Assembly: GCA_937872225.1 (NCBI GenBank)
Contig: CALMRZ010000047.1
Location: 62,001-126,000 of the forward strand
Length of the DNA: 64,000 nucleotides
Direction of reading: 5' to 3'
DNA from: an uncultured Spirochaetota bacterium
Lineage (GTDB): Bacteria; Spirochaetota; UBA4802; UBA5550
Shown: one piece after another, positions 27,130 to 36,482 of the stretch
Numbering within the stretch: the stretch's first letter is position 1
How the letters are laid out: every line of letters starts with the position of its first letter
Notes under the pieces: generated by a model
Told to the model about the DNA's origin: nothing
The model's input: only the letters and a program-made list of their open reading frames with translations
Database searches by the model: none
Position numbers and translations under genes: made by a program

Positions 27130-27519
27130 CTATTCCGGCTTCAGCTGGCTGCGCCCGTCCTTCACCGGAAGCTTTTCCATGTCGCTGATTGATAGCTCCT
27201 TCAATACTTTGCCGTCTTTTATCACCTGTACCACAGGGTACTCTTCCGGAATGTGCTTGTTGTATTTAATGAACAGGAACTCCGAATAACCGCCATCCAT
27301 CGAAGGAATGGAAACCGCATATATGCCGGGTTGTGCCGGCTTTAAGGGCTCAAATTTCCCGGATACCTTGAGCTGGCTCAGCTGGTACTGTGACCGGTTG
27401 TCCGATACTATTTCCACGGATATGGTCCGGGGCCTGCTGGAAAATTCAACCATCCGGCAGGATGTGATAAGCGCAGCGGTCATCAGAAATGAAAGTGCGA
27501 AAGCAAGGCATTGTTTCAT
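27130..27519 (-). CDS. Small hypothetical lipoprotein
   Basis: A 129-aa protein with a signal peptide ending ALITSC, lipidated cysteine near residue 21. The rest is a beta-rich soluble domain (TISVEIVSDNRSQYQLSQLKV, GIYAVSIPSMDGG, FLFIKYNKHIPEEYPVVQVIKDGK). The ATG at 27519 is chosen because it begins a proper signal peptide; an earlier in-frame ATG adds an unlikely leader. It converges with the chemoreceptor gene. I do not recognise the family. Confidence 0.65.
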   Translation of the reverse strand: MKQCLAFALSFLMTAALITSCRMVEFSSRPRTISVEIVSDNRSQYQLSQLKVSGKFEPLKPAQPGIYAVSIPSMDGGYSEFLFIKYNKHIPEEYPVVQVIKDGKVLKELSISDMEKLPVKDGRSQLKPE

Positions 27520-27707
27520 GGCATCACCCCGATAATAATATCTGCTTTTCAGCATACTTCTTTCTATAATTAATGCAATAGTATTTTTTAAATAAATCAG
27601 CATTATTAAAAAACATTACCGATCCGCAAATTGCAATTTGATTAAATCCTTTACATTCCGGCTATTGTATTGTAGCAGTGCAGTTGATTATTCAGTGAGG
27701 ATCCCCC

Positions 27708-28517
27708 ATGAACCAGACATCCTTTGCGGAAAAATACGGGCCCTGGGCGCTCATTACCGGCGGCGCGTCGGGAATAGGCGCTGAGTTCGGGCGGCAGCTG
27801 GCCGCCCGGGGCCTTAATCTGCTGATCGCTGATATACAGGCTGCCATGATGCGGGGCCACGCGCATGCCCTTGAGAAGGAATTCGGCGTTACGGTGCGCA
27901 CCGTTATGGCCGATCTGTCAAGGCCGGATTTCATGAAAAGGATCCGTCCCGCCCTCCGGGGCATATCGGTTGGACTTCTGGTGAACAACGCGGCGTGGGG
28001 CTCGGCGGGGGAGTTCATGAAGACGGATCCGGCGGATATGCTCCGCGCCGTCGAGGTGAACTGCCGCGCCCCCCTGGTGCTGACCCGCGAGCTGGGGCCC
28101 GCCATGATCGAGCGGGGCAGGGGCGGCATCATATTCCTTGCGTCCAGTTCGGCCCTGCAGGGGACCCCGATCGTTGCGAACTATGCCGCGACCAAGGCTT
28201 ACAACCTCATTCTTGCCGAGGCCCTCTGGGACGAGCTTCGCCCCTGCGGCATCGATGTCCTGGCCCTCTGTCCCGGCGCCACCAACACGCCGGCCTTTGC
28301 GAAGTCGGGGGCCCGCATCGACAACGTGCCGGGCATGCCCTTCATGGAGCCGGCGGAAGTCGTGACCGCGGCGCTTAATGCGCTGGGGAAAAAGCCCGGC
28401 GTGGTGCCGGGGAGGGTGAACGGCATTTCTTCATTTATCATGACGAGATTCCTGTCGAGACGCAGGGCCGTGGCCCTGACGGGGAAGAACACGAGGCTGC
28501 TGTACCCGGGATTATGA
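27708..28517 (+). CDS. Short-chain dehydrogenase/reductase
   Basis: A 269-aa classical SDR. The cofactor motif GGASGIG is at residues 18-24, NNAAW near 88-92, catalytic serine in ASSSALQG and the YAATK tyrosine-lysine pair near 160. These oxidise or reduce alcohols/ketones with NAD(P)H; the substrate is unknown. A GAGGAT site precedes the ATG. An alpha/beta hydrolase gene follows 58 bases later on the same strand, so the two may act on a common ester or lipid-like compound. Confidence 0.9.
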   Translation: MNQTSFAEKYGPWALITGGASGIGAEFGRQLAARGLNLLIADIQAAMMRGHAHALEKEFGVTVRTVMADLSRPDFMKRIRPALRGISVGLLVNNAAWGSAGEFMKTDPADMLRAVEVNCRAPLVLTRELGPAMIERGRGGIIFLASSSALQGTPIVANYAATKAYNLILAEALWDELRPCGIDVLALCPGATNTPAFAKSGARIDNVPGMPFMEPAEVVTAALNALGKKPGVVPGRVNGISSFIMTRFLSRRRAVALTGKNTRLLYPGL

Positions 28518-28575
28518 CGGGCGATTTAACCATCGGTCGTTATGGAAACCCGGATATAAATAACCGGAGGCTATC

Positions 28576-29508
28576 ATGAAAAAGAGAATACTGCTCACGG
28601 CAGTGACCGCGCTGGCCGCAGCGGCGGCAGTGATTTACCTGGCTCTTCCCGGGGTCCTCTACCGCGGTTTTGTCGGCCTGGACCGATGCCGGGCCGGCCT
28701 GACGGAAAAATCGGTCCAGGTGGATGATCACCGGATCGTTTACCTCGAAGGGGGATCAGGGGCCCCGGTGCTCCTTGTCCATGGGTTTTCCGGCGAGAAG
28801 GACCACTGGACGCGGTTCGCCCGTCACCTGACCCCGCGCTATCACGTCATAATCCCGGATGTGCCCGGGTTCGGGCAAAGCTCGAAGATCGACTCAGCGT
28901 TGTATGATATCAAAAGCCAGGCGAAGCGCCTGGAGCGGTTCATGGAAATCCTGAAAATAGAATCCTTTAACGTCGCGGGGAATTCAATGGGGGGCCGCAT
29001 CGCAGGCCAGCTTGCCCTGGACAAGCCGGAACGGGTCGTCACCCTGGCGCTTTTCGACAGCTCCGGGGTGAAGCCTCCGAAAAAGAGTCCCTTCCAGGTG
29101 GCGTGGGATAGAGGTGACAACCTTCTCCTTGTTGAAAACGCCGATGACTATGACCGGGTCATGAAGCTCACTTTTCATAAACCGATCTGGCTCCCGACAC
29201 CGGTGAAGAAGTATTTCGCTGAAAAGGCCGTCAGGGACAGGCCTTTCAATCATAAGATAGAAAATGATAATCGCGTTAGGCCGCAGGAGCTGGAGCCGTA
29301 CCTGGGACTCATCAGGGCCCGGACCCTCATACTCTGGGGCGATGATGATAGGATCCTGGACATGTCGGCGGTTAAGGTCTTTGAAGCGGGGATCAAGGAC
29401 CATAAAACCGTGATCATGAAGCAGTGCGGCCACGCGCCGATGCTCGAGCGCCCTGAAGAAGCGGCGCGGCATTTTCTGGAATTTTTGCGGGAAGGGGAGG
29501 CGAAATAA
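28576..29508 (+). CDS. Membrane-anchored alpha/beta hydrolase
   Basis: A 310-aa hydrolase with an N-terminal hydrophobic segment (about 5-27) acting as signal anchor. The oxyanion HG is in LVHGFSGEKDHW, the nucleophile elbow is GNSMGG near residue 140, the acid lies in WGDDDRILDM and the catalytic histidine in CGHAPMLERPEE. The catalytic triad is complete. It resembles lipases and meta-cleavage-type hydrolases. Ester hydrolysis at the membrane or in the periplasm is likely; the substrate is unknown. It follows an SDR gene. Confidence 0.88.
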   Translation: MKKRILLTAVTALAAAAAVIYLALPGVLYRGFVGLDRCRAGLTEKSVQVDDHRIVYLEGGSGAPVLLVHGFSGEKDHWTRFARHLTPRYHVIIPDVPGFGQSSKIDSALYDIKSQAKRLERFMEILKIESFNVAGNSMGGRIAGQLALDKPERVVTLALFDSSGVKPPKKSPFQVAWDRGDNLLLVENADDYDRVMKLTFHKPIWLPTPVKKYFAEKAVRDRPFNHKIENDNRVRPQELEPYLGLIRARTLILWGDDDRILDMSAVKVFEAGIKDHKTVIMKQCGHAPMLERPEEAARHFLEFLREGEAK

Positions 29509-29514
29509 CGTATA

Positions 29515-29528
29515 CCGATAGTTATCGG
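29515..29528. repeat. CCGAT palindrome
   Basis: CCGATAGTTATCGG, another member of the dispersed palindrome family, six bases after the hydrolase stop codon. Confidence 0.5.
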
Positions 29529-29550
29529 CAGGTCATGTCGCCGTCTTACA

Positions 29551-29620
29551 AGCCCCTCCATCCCACGGAGGGGGACTTCAAGAAACATTATTGATTAGGC
29601 CCCCCTCATGGGGGGGTGGC
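29551..29620. repeat. Dispersed C-run/G-run repeat, two units
   Basis: CCCCTCCATCCCACGGAGGGG and CCCCCCTCATGGGGGGG lie 20 bases apart between two convergent genes and can each form a hairpin; they may act as terminators. Confidence 0.6.
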
Positions 29621-29711
29621 ATAACCGCATGCTTACGGATTACATTTCCAGATAAGGCCGTCTTCTGGACAGCAAAACGGACAGGCGCCGTTGGCGCATG
29701 AACAATCAAAA

Positions 29712-30617
29712 TCAATAGGTATAGATAACAGCCAGGCCCGGCCCGAAAAAGAGGTCACCCTTGTTCCCGTAGGAGTCGCGCACTTTTTTGATATAGTACA
29801 GATACTGTATGCGGAACCCGAGATTGACCGTGACCCCCGCCTGGGCGATGTAGTAGCCGAAGTCCATCTGGCCGTTGACACCGATGGCGCCGGCAATGGC
29901 GGCTTCGCTCTTGAGGGTATACGAAATCTTGTACGGGTTCTTCTCCTCCCACCCGACAAGGCCCACCATGGATACGTTCGGCAGAAAATAGAAACCGGCG
30001 GCGATGGGCACCGTGAAGGCGCAACCGAACCCCATCGCGATCGAATGGTACACCACGGGAGTTGATTTAACGAATAAGAACTTCTCATTATACCGGTATC
30101 CCTGGTACCGGGGACCGAAGAAGAGCCGCGCGTATTTCGACAGGGTGACCAGGGCCAGCAGGTCACTGTCCATTTTCTGGACAACGAAATGGATCTTCCC
30201 CGGTATTAAGAAAGGACTGAAATAAAGGAGGGCGCGCGCATCGGCGACATATCTTCCATACTGGAAATTCCAGGAAAGGGCCCACCGGTCATTGATGGTG
30301 AAGCCCAGCATGGGGCCGAAGATCGCGTTGGGTCCCATCTTGTAGGTGAAATTATCCACCCCGTTGTTAACCTCCTTGGCCACGTATTTCTGCCATACCG
30401 GCTGCCACCAGAAACACCCGACCCTGAAGCCGACGCTCACGTGCCACTGGCGCTTGGTGTCGGCCTCGGTCTTTTTCTTCACCTCGTATATTTTCTGCTG
30501 CTTCGCCGGTTGTTTCGCCGGCTTCTTCTGCTGCGCCTCCGCGGGAATCGGCATGACCAGCGCAAACAGCACCAACCCTGCGATACATGCTGCGGATATT
30601 GATGATAATGGTTTCAT
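29712..30617 (-). CDS. Predicted outer-membrane beta-barrel protein
   Basis: A 301-aa protein with a signal peptide (about 1-29, ending AEA), a short lysine/glutamine/alanine/proline-rich linker (KPAKQPAKQQ), then alternating strands rich in glycine and aromatic residues (HVSVGFRVGCFWW, GFTINDRWALSWNFQYG, MDFGYYIAQAGVTVNLGF) ending in a tyrosine. This fits a barrel of about ten to twelve strands. GGAGGG precedes the ATG. I do not recognise the family. The FecR-type lipoprotein gene lies upstream on the same strand. Confidence 0.65.
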   Translation of the reverse strand: MKPLSSISAACIAGLVLFALVMPIPAEAQQKKPAKQPAKQQKIYEVKKKTEADTKRQWHVSVGFRVGCFWWQPVWQKYVAKEVNNGVDNFTYKMGPNAIFGPMLGFTINDRWALSWNFQYGRYVADARALLYFSPFLIPGKIHFVVQKMDSDLLALVTLSKYARLFFGPRYQGYRYNEKFLFVKSTPVVYHSIAMGFGCAFTVPIAAGFYFLPNVSMVGLVGWEEKNPYKISYTLKSEAAIAGAIGVNGQMDFGYYIAQAGVTVNLGFRIQYLYYIKKVRDSYGNKGDLFFGPGLAVIYTY

Positions 30618-30716
30618 GTTAACCCTCCGTTAATAGCATCGTGATTTATCATGATACGCAGTAACCGGGTACCGTGGCGTGCCCGGCAGATCATGGTTCT
30701 GAACCGTGACACGGCA

Positions 30717-31511
30717 TTACAGGCTCGGTATGCTCTGGATGTCTTTGGGCGCATCCTGCCTTTTCATCGTACCCTGGGTGCCCCCGGTTTTCTTTTCAGA
30801 ATCACTGGTTATCTCGTTGAATTCCTTAAGGGCATCCTGGTCAAGCTTCTCGTTGACCTTGATATCCTTCATCTCTTTCTTTATGTCGGCGCTTTCTTTC
30901 GGGGTCATGGGCACCACTTCAAGCTGTTTTTTTCCGGCAATGATCTCCTTGGCGAGGTCTTCGCTCACGACGATCTTCTTGTCGGCTTCCAGCATTTTTT
31001 CGATACCGGCGGCCAGTTTCCCCTCCCTGGCCAGCTGGACGAGTATTTTCCCCTTTAACACGTAAATCCTTGAATCCTTTGGATCGGACACGACCATGAA
31101 GGAAGTGCCCCTGATGGCGGCAATCGTTGTCCGGGTTTTCACGCTGAAGCCGGATTCCTTTGAGAGCTTCGCCATAACCACAAGTATTTTTCCTTTGTCC
31201 ATGGCAAACTGGACCTGGTCGGTCCCGGTCTCTGTTTTCAAAGCTGTCATCTTGACCAGGGAATTCTCAACCAGCCGTATTACACCCCGGGTGCCGAAAT
31301 TGATGTCCACGAAGGATGACGCGCCGGTGACTATGATGTCGTCAAACGATACAGGTTCCCCGGCCCTGGCGGCCTTTTCACCGCTTGCGGTTATGATTGT
31401 AACGTCGCCGACGGTAAATTGAACTGAAATAACATCCTGCGCCGTCTTCTTGCAGGTCGGGAACGCCATCATTGCCCCCAGCAGCAGTGCCATGATTGTT
31501 CTTGTTTTCAT
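30717..31511 (-). CDS. FecR-domain lipoprotein
   Basis: A 264-aa lipoprotein; the lipobox AFPTC puts the cysteine near residue 20. The mature part is a FecR-type beta domain (VGDVTIITASGEKAARAGEPV, GTRGVIRLVENSLVKM, KTRTTIAAIRGTSFMVV, ADKKIVVSEDL) followed by a charged, probably disordered tail. In other bacteria FecR-type proteins transmit outer-membrane signals; as lipoproteins without a sigma-factor gene nearby they are common in spirochaetes and of unknown role. The ATG at 31511 follows AAGGGG at good spacing. Confidence 0.82.
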   Translation of the reverse strand: MKTRTIMALLLGAMMAFPTCKKTAQDVISVQFTVGDVTIITASGEKAARAGEPVSFDDIIVTGASSFVDINFGTRGVIRLVENSLVKMTALKTETGTDQVQFAMDKGKILVVMAKLSKESGFSVKTRTTIAAIRGTSFMVVSDPKDSRIYVLKGKILVQLAREGKLAAGIEKMLEADKKIVVSEDLAKEIIAGKKQLEVVPMTPKESADIKKEMKDIKVNEKLDQDALKEFNEITSDSEKKTGGTQGTMKRQDAPKDIQSIPSL

Positions 31512-31838
31512 CTTATATCCCCTTGAATTGGAATGGATGTTCATCACTTGCCAGAATAATTATTAAATTGCAACATGTTTTTTTGATTAATTGAATCGAT
31601 GCACCCCGTGATTCATGTTCGATATCAAATGAAGAGCCCGGTCCGGCGGTTTTTTGACATCCCGGCACCGGTTCGCGGAATTATTTCTACGGTCTTTATT
31701 GTACTGCCATCTGTTCCGGTGAATCTGATGCATATGGGATTCCCCCGGTACATAATATAAAGGCATGGGTATCGGTGCTGATGACTGGCAGTGCTCTGAC
31801 ACCTTGCCGGTGGCGATTGTTATCGGTAATGCCGGCCC

Positions 31839-32597
31839 TTACGTCTCCATCACCCGCACCAGCCTCTTCCTGGTGATCCTGGTCTCCCGGGGATAGCCGA
31901 AGGCGTTGTTGATGTACAGTATCCCGTCCCGCTCGATGCGGCGGTTCACGTGGGTGTGGCCGTAAATATGCACCTGGGGCCCGATCATCCGTATCTGTTT
32001 CTCCAGTATCGCGGTTCCGAGGACCGGGTAAAGGAAGCGCTTCTTTTCCGGGATGATCGACGGCATCAGGTCGATGCGCGGCATGAAATGGGAGAAGGTG
32101 ATGATTCGGTCATTGCTGGTTGAAAGGACGTCCCGGTTCATGGCGGTGAAATGGCGGGTGATGGCCGCTTCATCATAGCCTTCCGGCCACGAGCAGGCCA
32201 TGTAATCCATCCATATGAATGACAGCTCTTCCGATGGCCTGCCGAAGGAGTAATCGTACCAGCCGTGGAGGGGGATGATGGAGAGTCCGCCTTCCGTGTA
32301 GGGCCCGGTGCGCACACCGTGGTCCGCCGCCACGTTGAGCGCGTGATCAAAGGCGGCCAGCGAATCCGCCATGCCGTTCCGGTAGGTCCAGAGGTCATGG
32401 TTGCCGGGAACGTAGAGGACTTCGCGGAATGCGCGCTTAAGGCCCGCAAAGGCAGCCGCCATGAGTCCGGTGATGTCGGCGACGTCACCGGCCAGGATGA
32501 GGATGTCATCGCGGTATTCTTCAGTCGACAGTCCCGAAAGCCATGTCCTGTTTTCAGCGTAGTCCACGTGGATGTCGGATAGGGCGAAAATTCTCAC
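31839..32597 (-). CDS. Calcineurin-like metallophosphoesterase
   Basis: A 252-aa enzyme with SDIHVDY (near 7), AGDVAD, PGNHDLW, TFSHFMPR and GHTHVNR, the metal-binding blocks of the family. It lacks a signal peptide, so it is cytosolic. The GTG at 32597 is preferred because AGGTGAT precedes it and it begins at the first core strand; a TTG further upstream is weaker. The substrate is unknown, possibly a phosphodiester or protein phosphate. It stands alone. Confidence 0.85.
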   Translation of the reverse strand: MRIFALSDIHVDYAENRTWLSGLSTEEYRDDILILAGDVADITGLMAAAFAGLKRAFREVLYVPGNHDLWTYRNGMADSLAAFDHALNVAADHGVRTGPYTEGGLSIIPLHGWYDYSFGRPSEELSFIWMDYMACSWPEGYDEAAITRHFTAMNRDVLSTSNDRIITFSHFMPRIDLMPSIIPEKKRFLYPVLGTAILEKQIRMIGPQVHIYGHTHVNRRIERDGILYINNAFGYPRETRITRKRLVRVMET

Positions 32598-32782
32598 GTC
32601 ATCACCTGCATTTTTGTAACCGTCCCGGTTTGGGGCCAACTATATTTTTAGTGCCGTTATTTGCAAATTGTTATTGAATTTTTTTTACCATGGGCGATAG
32701 GTCAATAATGATTATCGCCGCACCGGGATGAGGTCCACCCCCTGGCGGGGCCATACACCGAATCAACCTCAGGGAGGTTCCC

Positions 32783-33082
32783 ATGCAGCCGAAAGATAAG
32801 GATGTGAAGATTGAGGTCAAGGTCGACGAGAACGTCGCCATGGGCATATTCTCAAATTTCTCCAATGTGAGCCACTCCCCGGAGGAGTTCGTCTTTGATT
32901 ACATATTCGTCCATCCCGCGCCGCCACCGGGATTCGGAAAACTGATGTCGCGCATTATCATGACGCCGGGACATGCGAAGCGGTTCCTTCTGGCCCTGAG
33001 CCAAAACATAAGGGAATACGAGGAGCGTTTCGGCGAGATCGACATGCACGCCAAGGCCGACGAGGGCGGACGGCTCCAGTAG
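32783..33082 (+). CDS. DUF3467-type small protein
   Basis: A 99-aa soluble protein matching the pattern of DUF3467 proteins: NVAMGIFSNFSNVSHSPEEFVFDY, PPPGFGKLMSRIIMTPGHAKRFLLALSQNIREYEERFG. The family is widespread and of unknown role. GGGAGG precedes the ATG. The next gene starts directly at the base after its stop codon, so the two are co-transcribed. Confidence 0.82.
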   Translation: MQPKDKDVKIEVKVDENVAMGIFSNFSNVSHSPEEFVFDYIFVHPAPPPGFGKLMSRIIMTPGHAKRFLLALSQNIREYEERFGEIDMHAKADEGGRLQ

Positions 33083-33643
33083 GTGACGCGCTTGAACCGG
33101 CTGAAACATATCAGGCTTATACCGGTCTTCATCATCGCGATGACGGCGGGCGTCTATTGGGGGAACGCTCCCGGATCATGCCCCTGCCATGAAAGCGGGC
33201 TCTGCGCCATGGAGCCCTCCGTGGGAGTTAAGAATTTCTTCCTTCTCCAGAAGCACTACCAGTCATGGCATGACGGCTATTTCGGGAGCCGCCACTATCA
33301 TGAAGGAAAGCTCCGCGAATTTTTATTGAGGCTCCTGGGCAGGGAGGTCACCACGGAAAACGACTTCACCCTGGTCACACCGGAGGGGAATGACGACAGG
33401 AGCGTGGTGTGCGTGTTCCAGTCGTACCGGTGGCTCTACATCCACGGCAAGCTGGACGCGGAGTCGTTGAAAAACGCCGTCGGCAACGATTTCGCTCCCC
33501 GGGGGGACTGGGAACGAAACCGTATCCTCGTGTCGCTCTCCGGGAAAGTGAAAAACTTCAAGCTTGACTGGGACGCCCGGGGCGATACGGTGCACCTGTA
33601 TCTTGAGAAGATCACGGTGTTCGCGGATAACGGAAAAAAGTAA
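33083..33643 (+). CDS. Hypothetical exported or anchored protein
   Basis: A 186-aa protein with one hydrophobic segment at about 12-30, then a pair of cysteine clusters (SCPCHESGLC) and a soluble alpha/beta domain. The start is GTG, immediately after the upstream stop codon with no spacer, implying translational coupling. The cysteine-rich stretch after the membrane segment could bind metal or form disulfides outside the cytoplasm. I do not recognise the family. Confidence 0.6.
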   Translation: MTRLNRLKHIRLIPVFIIAMTAGVYWGNAPGSCPCHESGLCAMEPSVGVKNFFLLQKHYQSWHDGYFGSRHYHEGKLREFLLRLLGREVTTENDFTLVTPEGNDDRSVVCVFQSYRWLYIHGKLDAESLKNAVGNDFAPRGDWERNRILVSLSGKVKNFKLDWDARGDTVHLYLEKITVFADNGKK

Positions 33644-33738
33644 AACCAACCGGATTTTTATATGTCCTTATCATTTTTTCATTATCCAGAGGTATAGTGA
33701 TTGACATAATCCCCCTGATTTGAAGAATATAACTGACT

Positions 33739-33760
33739 GGCGGGATTATTCCCGCCTTTT
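33739..33760 (+). terminator. Intrinsic terminator
   Basis: GGCGGGA (33739-33745) pairs with TCCCGCC (33750-33756), followed by TTTT. It closes the DUF3467 transcription unit. Confidence 0.7.
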
Positions 33761-33838
33761 AAGTATCATCAGGAATGCGATACTATCCCGGCCGTCAAAA
33801 CGGTCCAAACAGATCTATATTACAGTCACGAGGTGGCA

Positions 33839-34210
33839 ATGATAGTCATAGAAAGTATCAACCATATAGGAATCACCGTCTCAAGCCTTGAGGAATCGGT
33901 AAAATTTTACAAAGAACTGTTCGATTTCGACGTAATCGACAAGGCAAGCGGACCGGGCCTCACGTTTATGCGGGTGGCCGATATAACCATAGGTCTCTAT
34001 GAAGTTCCGGGTTTCAAGAACCAGGACGGATCCAAGAACAGGATTTCCTTCTATGTTGACGAGGAGGATTTCGAGGACGCCGTTGACGAGATCCAGGAAA
34101 AGGAAATAGAGATCATATTCGGGCCCGAGGATATCCGCAAGGGTAAAACCGTCGTGTTCCTCGACCCGGACGGGAACCAGATAGAGCTTTCGTACCCCAT
34201 GGTAGGGTAA
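33839..34210 (+). CDS. VOC-superfamily (glyoxalase-like) protein
   Basis: A 123-aa single-module VOC protein: INHIGITVSSLEESVKFYKELFDFDV at the start and FLDPDGNQIELSYP at the end give the usual histidine and glutamate metal ligands. Members include glyoxalase I, methylmalonyl-CoA epimerase and dioxygenases; this one cannot be assigned. The ATG at 33839 follows a GAGGTGG site. The KDPG aldolase gene begins 12 bases after its stop, so both are probably in one operon. Confidence 0.85.
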   Translation: MIVIESINHIGITVSSLEESVKFYKELFDFDVIDKASGPGLTFMRVADITIGLYEVPGFKNQDGSKNRISFYVDEEDFEDAVDEIQEKEIEIIFGPEDIRKGKTVVFLDPDGNQIELSYPMVG

Positions 34211-34222
34211 TCCGGAGGATGG

Positions 34223-34861
34223 ATGCCGGTGAAAAGCGATCTTGTATCGATACTTAAAAAAAACAGGGTCATACCGGTAGCGCAGTTTGATGATCTGCAG
34301 TCCGCCCTCAAAACCGCGGAACTTTTACAAAAGCATTCAATCAATATCCTTGAAATAACGCTCCGCACGGAGAGCGCCCTTGAAAGCATCAGGGGCGTGA
34401 TCAGGGAGTTCCCCGGCCTCCTGGTCGGGGCCGGGAGCATCCTCTCCATGGACGCACTCAAGGGCGCCCTTGACGCCGGCGCGGCCTTCTGCGTCGCCCC
34501 GGGCATGGACCTGGATCTGATCGACCACGCCGCATCCCGCGGCACGCCCTTCATTCCCGGCGTCGCCACTCCCACGGAGCTGAACGCCGCCCTCAAGAAA
34601 TGCGCGGTGATCAAGCTCTTCCCGGCTTCGAGCCTGGGCGGCCCGGAATACATCAAGGCCGTGGCTGCGCCGTTCCGCTCGAAGGACTTCCACCTGGTCC
34701 CGACGGGGGGCGTGAACCAGGACAATTTCCTCGACTACCTGAAGCAGGACCGGGTCATATCGGTCGGAATGTCCTTTATCGTCGACAGCGCCCTGATCAA
34801 GAAGGGCGATTACGCGGCCCTGGGCGAGCGGATGAAAAAAGTCATGTCGGCCCTGCCGTAG
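34223..34861 (+). CDS. KDPG/KHG aldolase
   Basis: A 212-aa class I aldolase of the Entner-Doudoroff type, splitting 2-keto-3-deoxy-6-phosphogluconate (or 4-hydroxy-2-oxoglutarate) into pyruvate and an aldehyde. The general-base glutamate is E44 in LEITLRT and the Schiff-base lysine is K131 in VIKLFPASSLGG; PTGGV near 157 binds phosphate. All key residues are intact. It lies in an apparent operon with a VOC protein and an rRNA-methyltransferase-like gene. The IlvD/Edd-type dehydratase at 23593 could supply its substrate, but the genes are not adjacent. Confidence 0.9.
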   Translation: MPVKSDLVSILKKNRVIPVAQFDDLQSALKTAELLQKHSINILEITLRTESALESIRGVIREFPGLLVGAGSILSMDALKGALDAGAAFCVAPGMDLDLIDHAASRGTPFIPGVATPTELNAALKKCAVIKLFPASSLGGPEYIKAVAAPFRSKDFHLVPTGGVNQDNFLDYLKQDRVISVGMSFIVDSALIKKGDYAALGERMKKVMSALP

Positions 34862-34873
34862 CTGATCCCCGCG

Positions 34874-35830
34874 ATGCAGATCGAATCCCTCCTGACAAAA
34901 GCCGTGCGTAAACGGGAAACGCTTCTCGCCGATGCGGCGACGAACTGCTGCCGCCTTTTTAACGGCGCCGGCGACGGCGTGCCGGGTCTCACCATCGACC
35001 GGTACGGCGATTATATCCTCATGCAATACTTCGATGAGGGCCTTGCTCCCGCGACCGGCGACATCCTTGCAGCCATAACCCGTGTCATCCCGCTACTCCC
35101 GGAACGGCCCCTGGGCATCCTCCTTAAAAAGCGCCTCAAGCCGGACGATACCCGGGACATCGCCTCGGCGATGAAGAGCGTGGTCCTGGAGGGAGCGGAG
35201 CCCCCCGGGGGATACTGTGTCCGCCAGAACGGCATCCTGGCCGCGGTCGACCTGGTGGGGGGCCAGAGCACCGGCATATTCCTGGACATGCGGGAAGTGC
35301 GGGACCGCCTGGCAGGCTATTACCGCTCCTCTGACACCATGCTGAACCTCTTCAGCTACACGGGGCTTTTTTCGGTCCACGCGGTCAGGAACGGCATAAC
35401 CGGCGCGGTTAACGTCGACCTCTCGAAGGGGGTGCTCGAGCGGGCAAAGGAAAATTACCGCCTCAACGGGCTGAAAGTTGATGAGAGGGATTTCATCTAC
35501 GGCGACTCCCTTGAATGGACCAGGCGCTTTACCAAAAAGGGGAAGAATTTTACCCTGGTAATCTTCGATCCTCCCACCTTTTCCCGGAACAGGAGGAGGA
35601 CTTTTTCCACGAAAAAGAATTTCCAGGGGTCCCTGGACCTCCTGAACGGCCTCGTGGAAGATGGATTTGTCCTGACTTCGGTCAATTCCTATTCAATCAC
35701 GCGGGATGAATATCTTTCCTTTCACCCGAAGGGATGGGAACTGGAATTTATCGCCAATGAATCTTCGGATTTCACCCACGGCGGGAATCCCTATCTCAAG
35801 GCCGGGCTCTGGAGAATAAAAAACTCTTGA
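34874..35830 (+). CDS. RlmI-like class I SAM-dependent methyltransferase
   Basis: A 318-aa protein. The N-terminal part (GVPGLTIDRYGDYILMQ) matches the RlmI EEHEE-type domain, and the C-terminal Rossmann domain has FLDMREVRDRL, MLNLFSYTGLFSVHAV (SAM motif I), GAVNVDLSKGVLERAKEN and FDPPTFSR (the NPPY-like catalytic motif). Related enzymes methylate cytosine in 23S rRNA. It lacks the usual N-terminal PUA domain, so the target may differ. It begins 12 bases after the aldolase gene. Confidence 0.85.
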   Translation: MQIESLLTKAVRKRETLLADAATNCCRLFNGAGDGVPGLTIDRYGDYILMQYFDEGLAPATGDILAAITRVIPLLPERPLGILLKKRLKPDDTRDIASAMKSVVLEGAEPPGGYCVRQNGILAAVDLVGGQSTGIFLDMREVRDRLAGYYRSSDTMLNLFSYTGLFSVHAVRNGITGAVNVDLSKGVLERAKENYRLNGLKVDERDFIYGDSLEWTRRFTKKGKNFTLVIFDPPTFSRNRRRTFSTKKNFQGSLDLLNGLVEDGFVLTSVNSYSITRDEYLSFHPKGWELEFIANESSDFTHGGNPYLKAGLWRIKNS

Positions 35831-35884
35831 CAGGCCCCTTTTCTCAATAAACACTTTGTTCAATCTTTGACTGCTTGGTAATCT

Positions 35885-36481
35885 ATGTTATACCTTTCAT
35901 TGGCGCTGATTTTCCTTGGGATTGTGATCTTCCTTTTTTCCATACTACTTGATGCGAAGAGGCGGCATGAAGGTCAGCACGACGCCCCGATGCGCGGCGA
36001 CGCGGCAGCCCGGCAGGACTCCGGTGCCGTTCACGGCGGCAAGGAAGGCCCCACGCCGGCGGTAAACCGCGGGAAACGGGTGCCGCAGGGCGGTCCGGCG
36101 CAGGCAAAAGCTTCTCCGGGAGCAGCAGCGCCGGCATCTCCCAGGGAGCAGAAGGCGGTCCTCTTCGAGGACAAGTCCAACGTGATCGATTACGGCAGCG
36201 AGTCAGGGAGCATCGATCCCAGCCTGGAAAAATACAGGAATATCAAGAGGATCGGCGAGGGGACCATCAGCGTTGAAACGGGGGGAATCACCTTTTACAT
36301 GGGTAAAAAGCTTTACCGGTATGATTTTCACCGGATCAGAGACATCAAGGCGGGTAAAAGCCATCTTGCCCTGTTCCTGATGGGGAGCGGCTCCATTAAG
36401 CTTTTCATCATTGAGCAGGGGAGCGCCGTAATAACGGCAGTCATCGACGCGTTCCGGGACTACGTGAGGAGTTCAACATAG
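35885..36481 (+). CDS. Membrane-anchored hypothetical protein with PH-like domain
   Basis: A 198-aa protein: one N-terminal membrane segment (about 2-23), a low-complexity linker rich in alanine, proline, glycine and lysine (about 28-90), and a C-terminal beta domain (KYRNIKRIGEGTISVETGGITFYMGKKLYRYDFHRIRDIKAG) reminiscent of PH-like or bacterial SHOCT-less lipid-binding folds. No ribosome-binding site is obvious. The next gene starts one base after its stop. I do not recognise the family. Confidence 0.6.
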   Translation: MLYLSLALIFLGIVIFLFSILLDAKRRHEGQHDAPMRGDAAARQDSGAVHGGKEGPTPAVNRGKRVPQGGPAQAKASPGAAAPASPREQKAVLFEDKSNVIDYGSESGSIDPSLEKYRNIKRIGEGTISVETGGITFYMGKKLYRYDFHRIRDIKAGKSHLALFLMGSGSIKLFIIEQGSAVITAVIDAFRDYVRSST

Positions 36482-36482
36482 C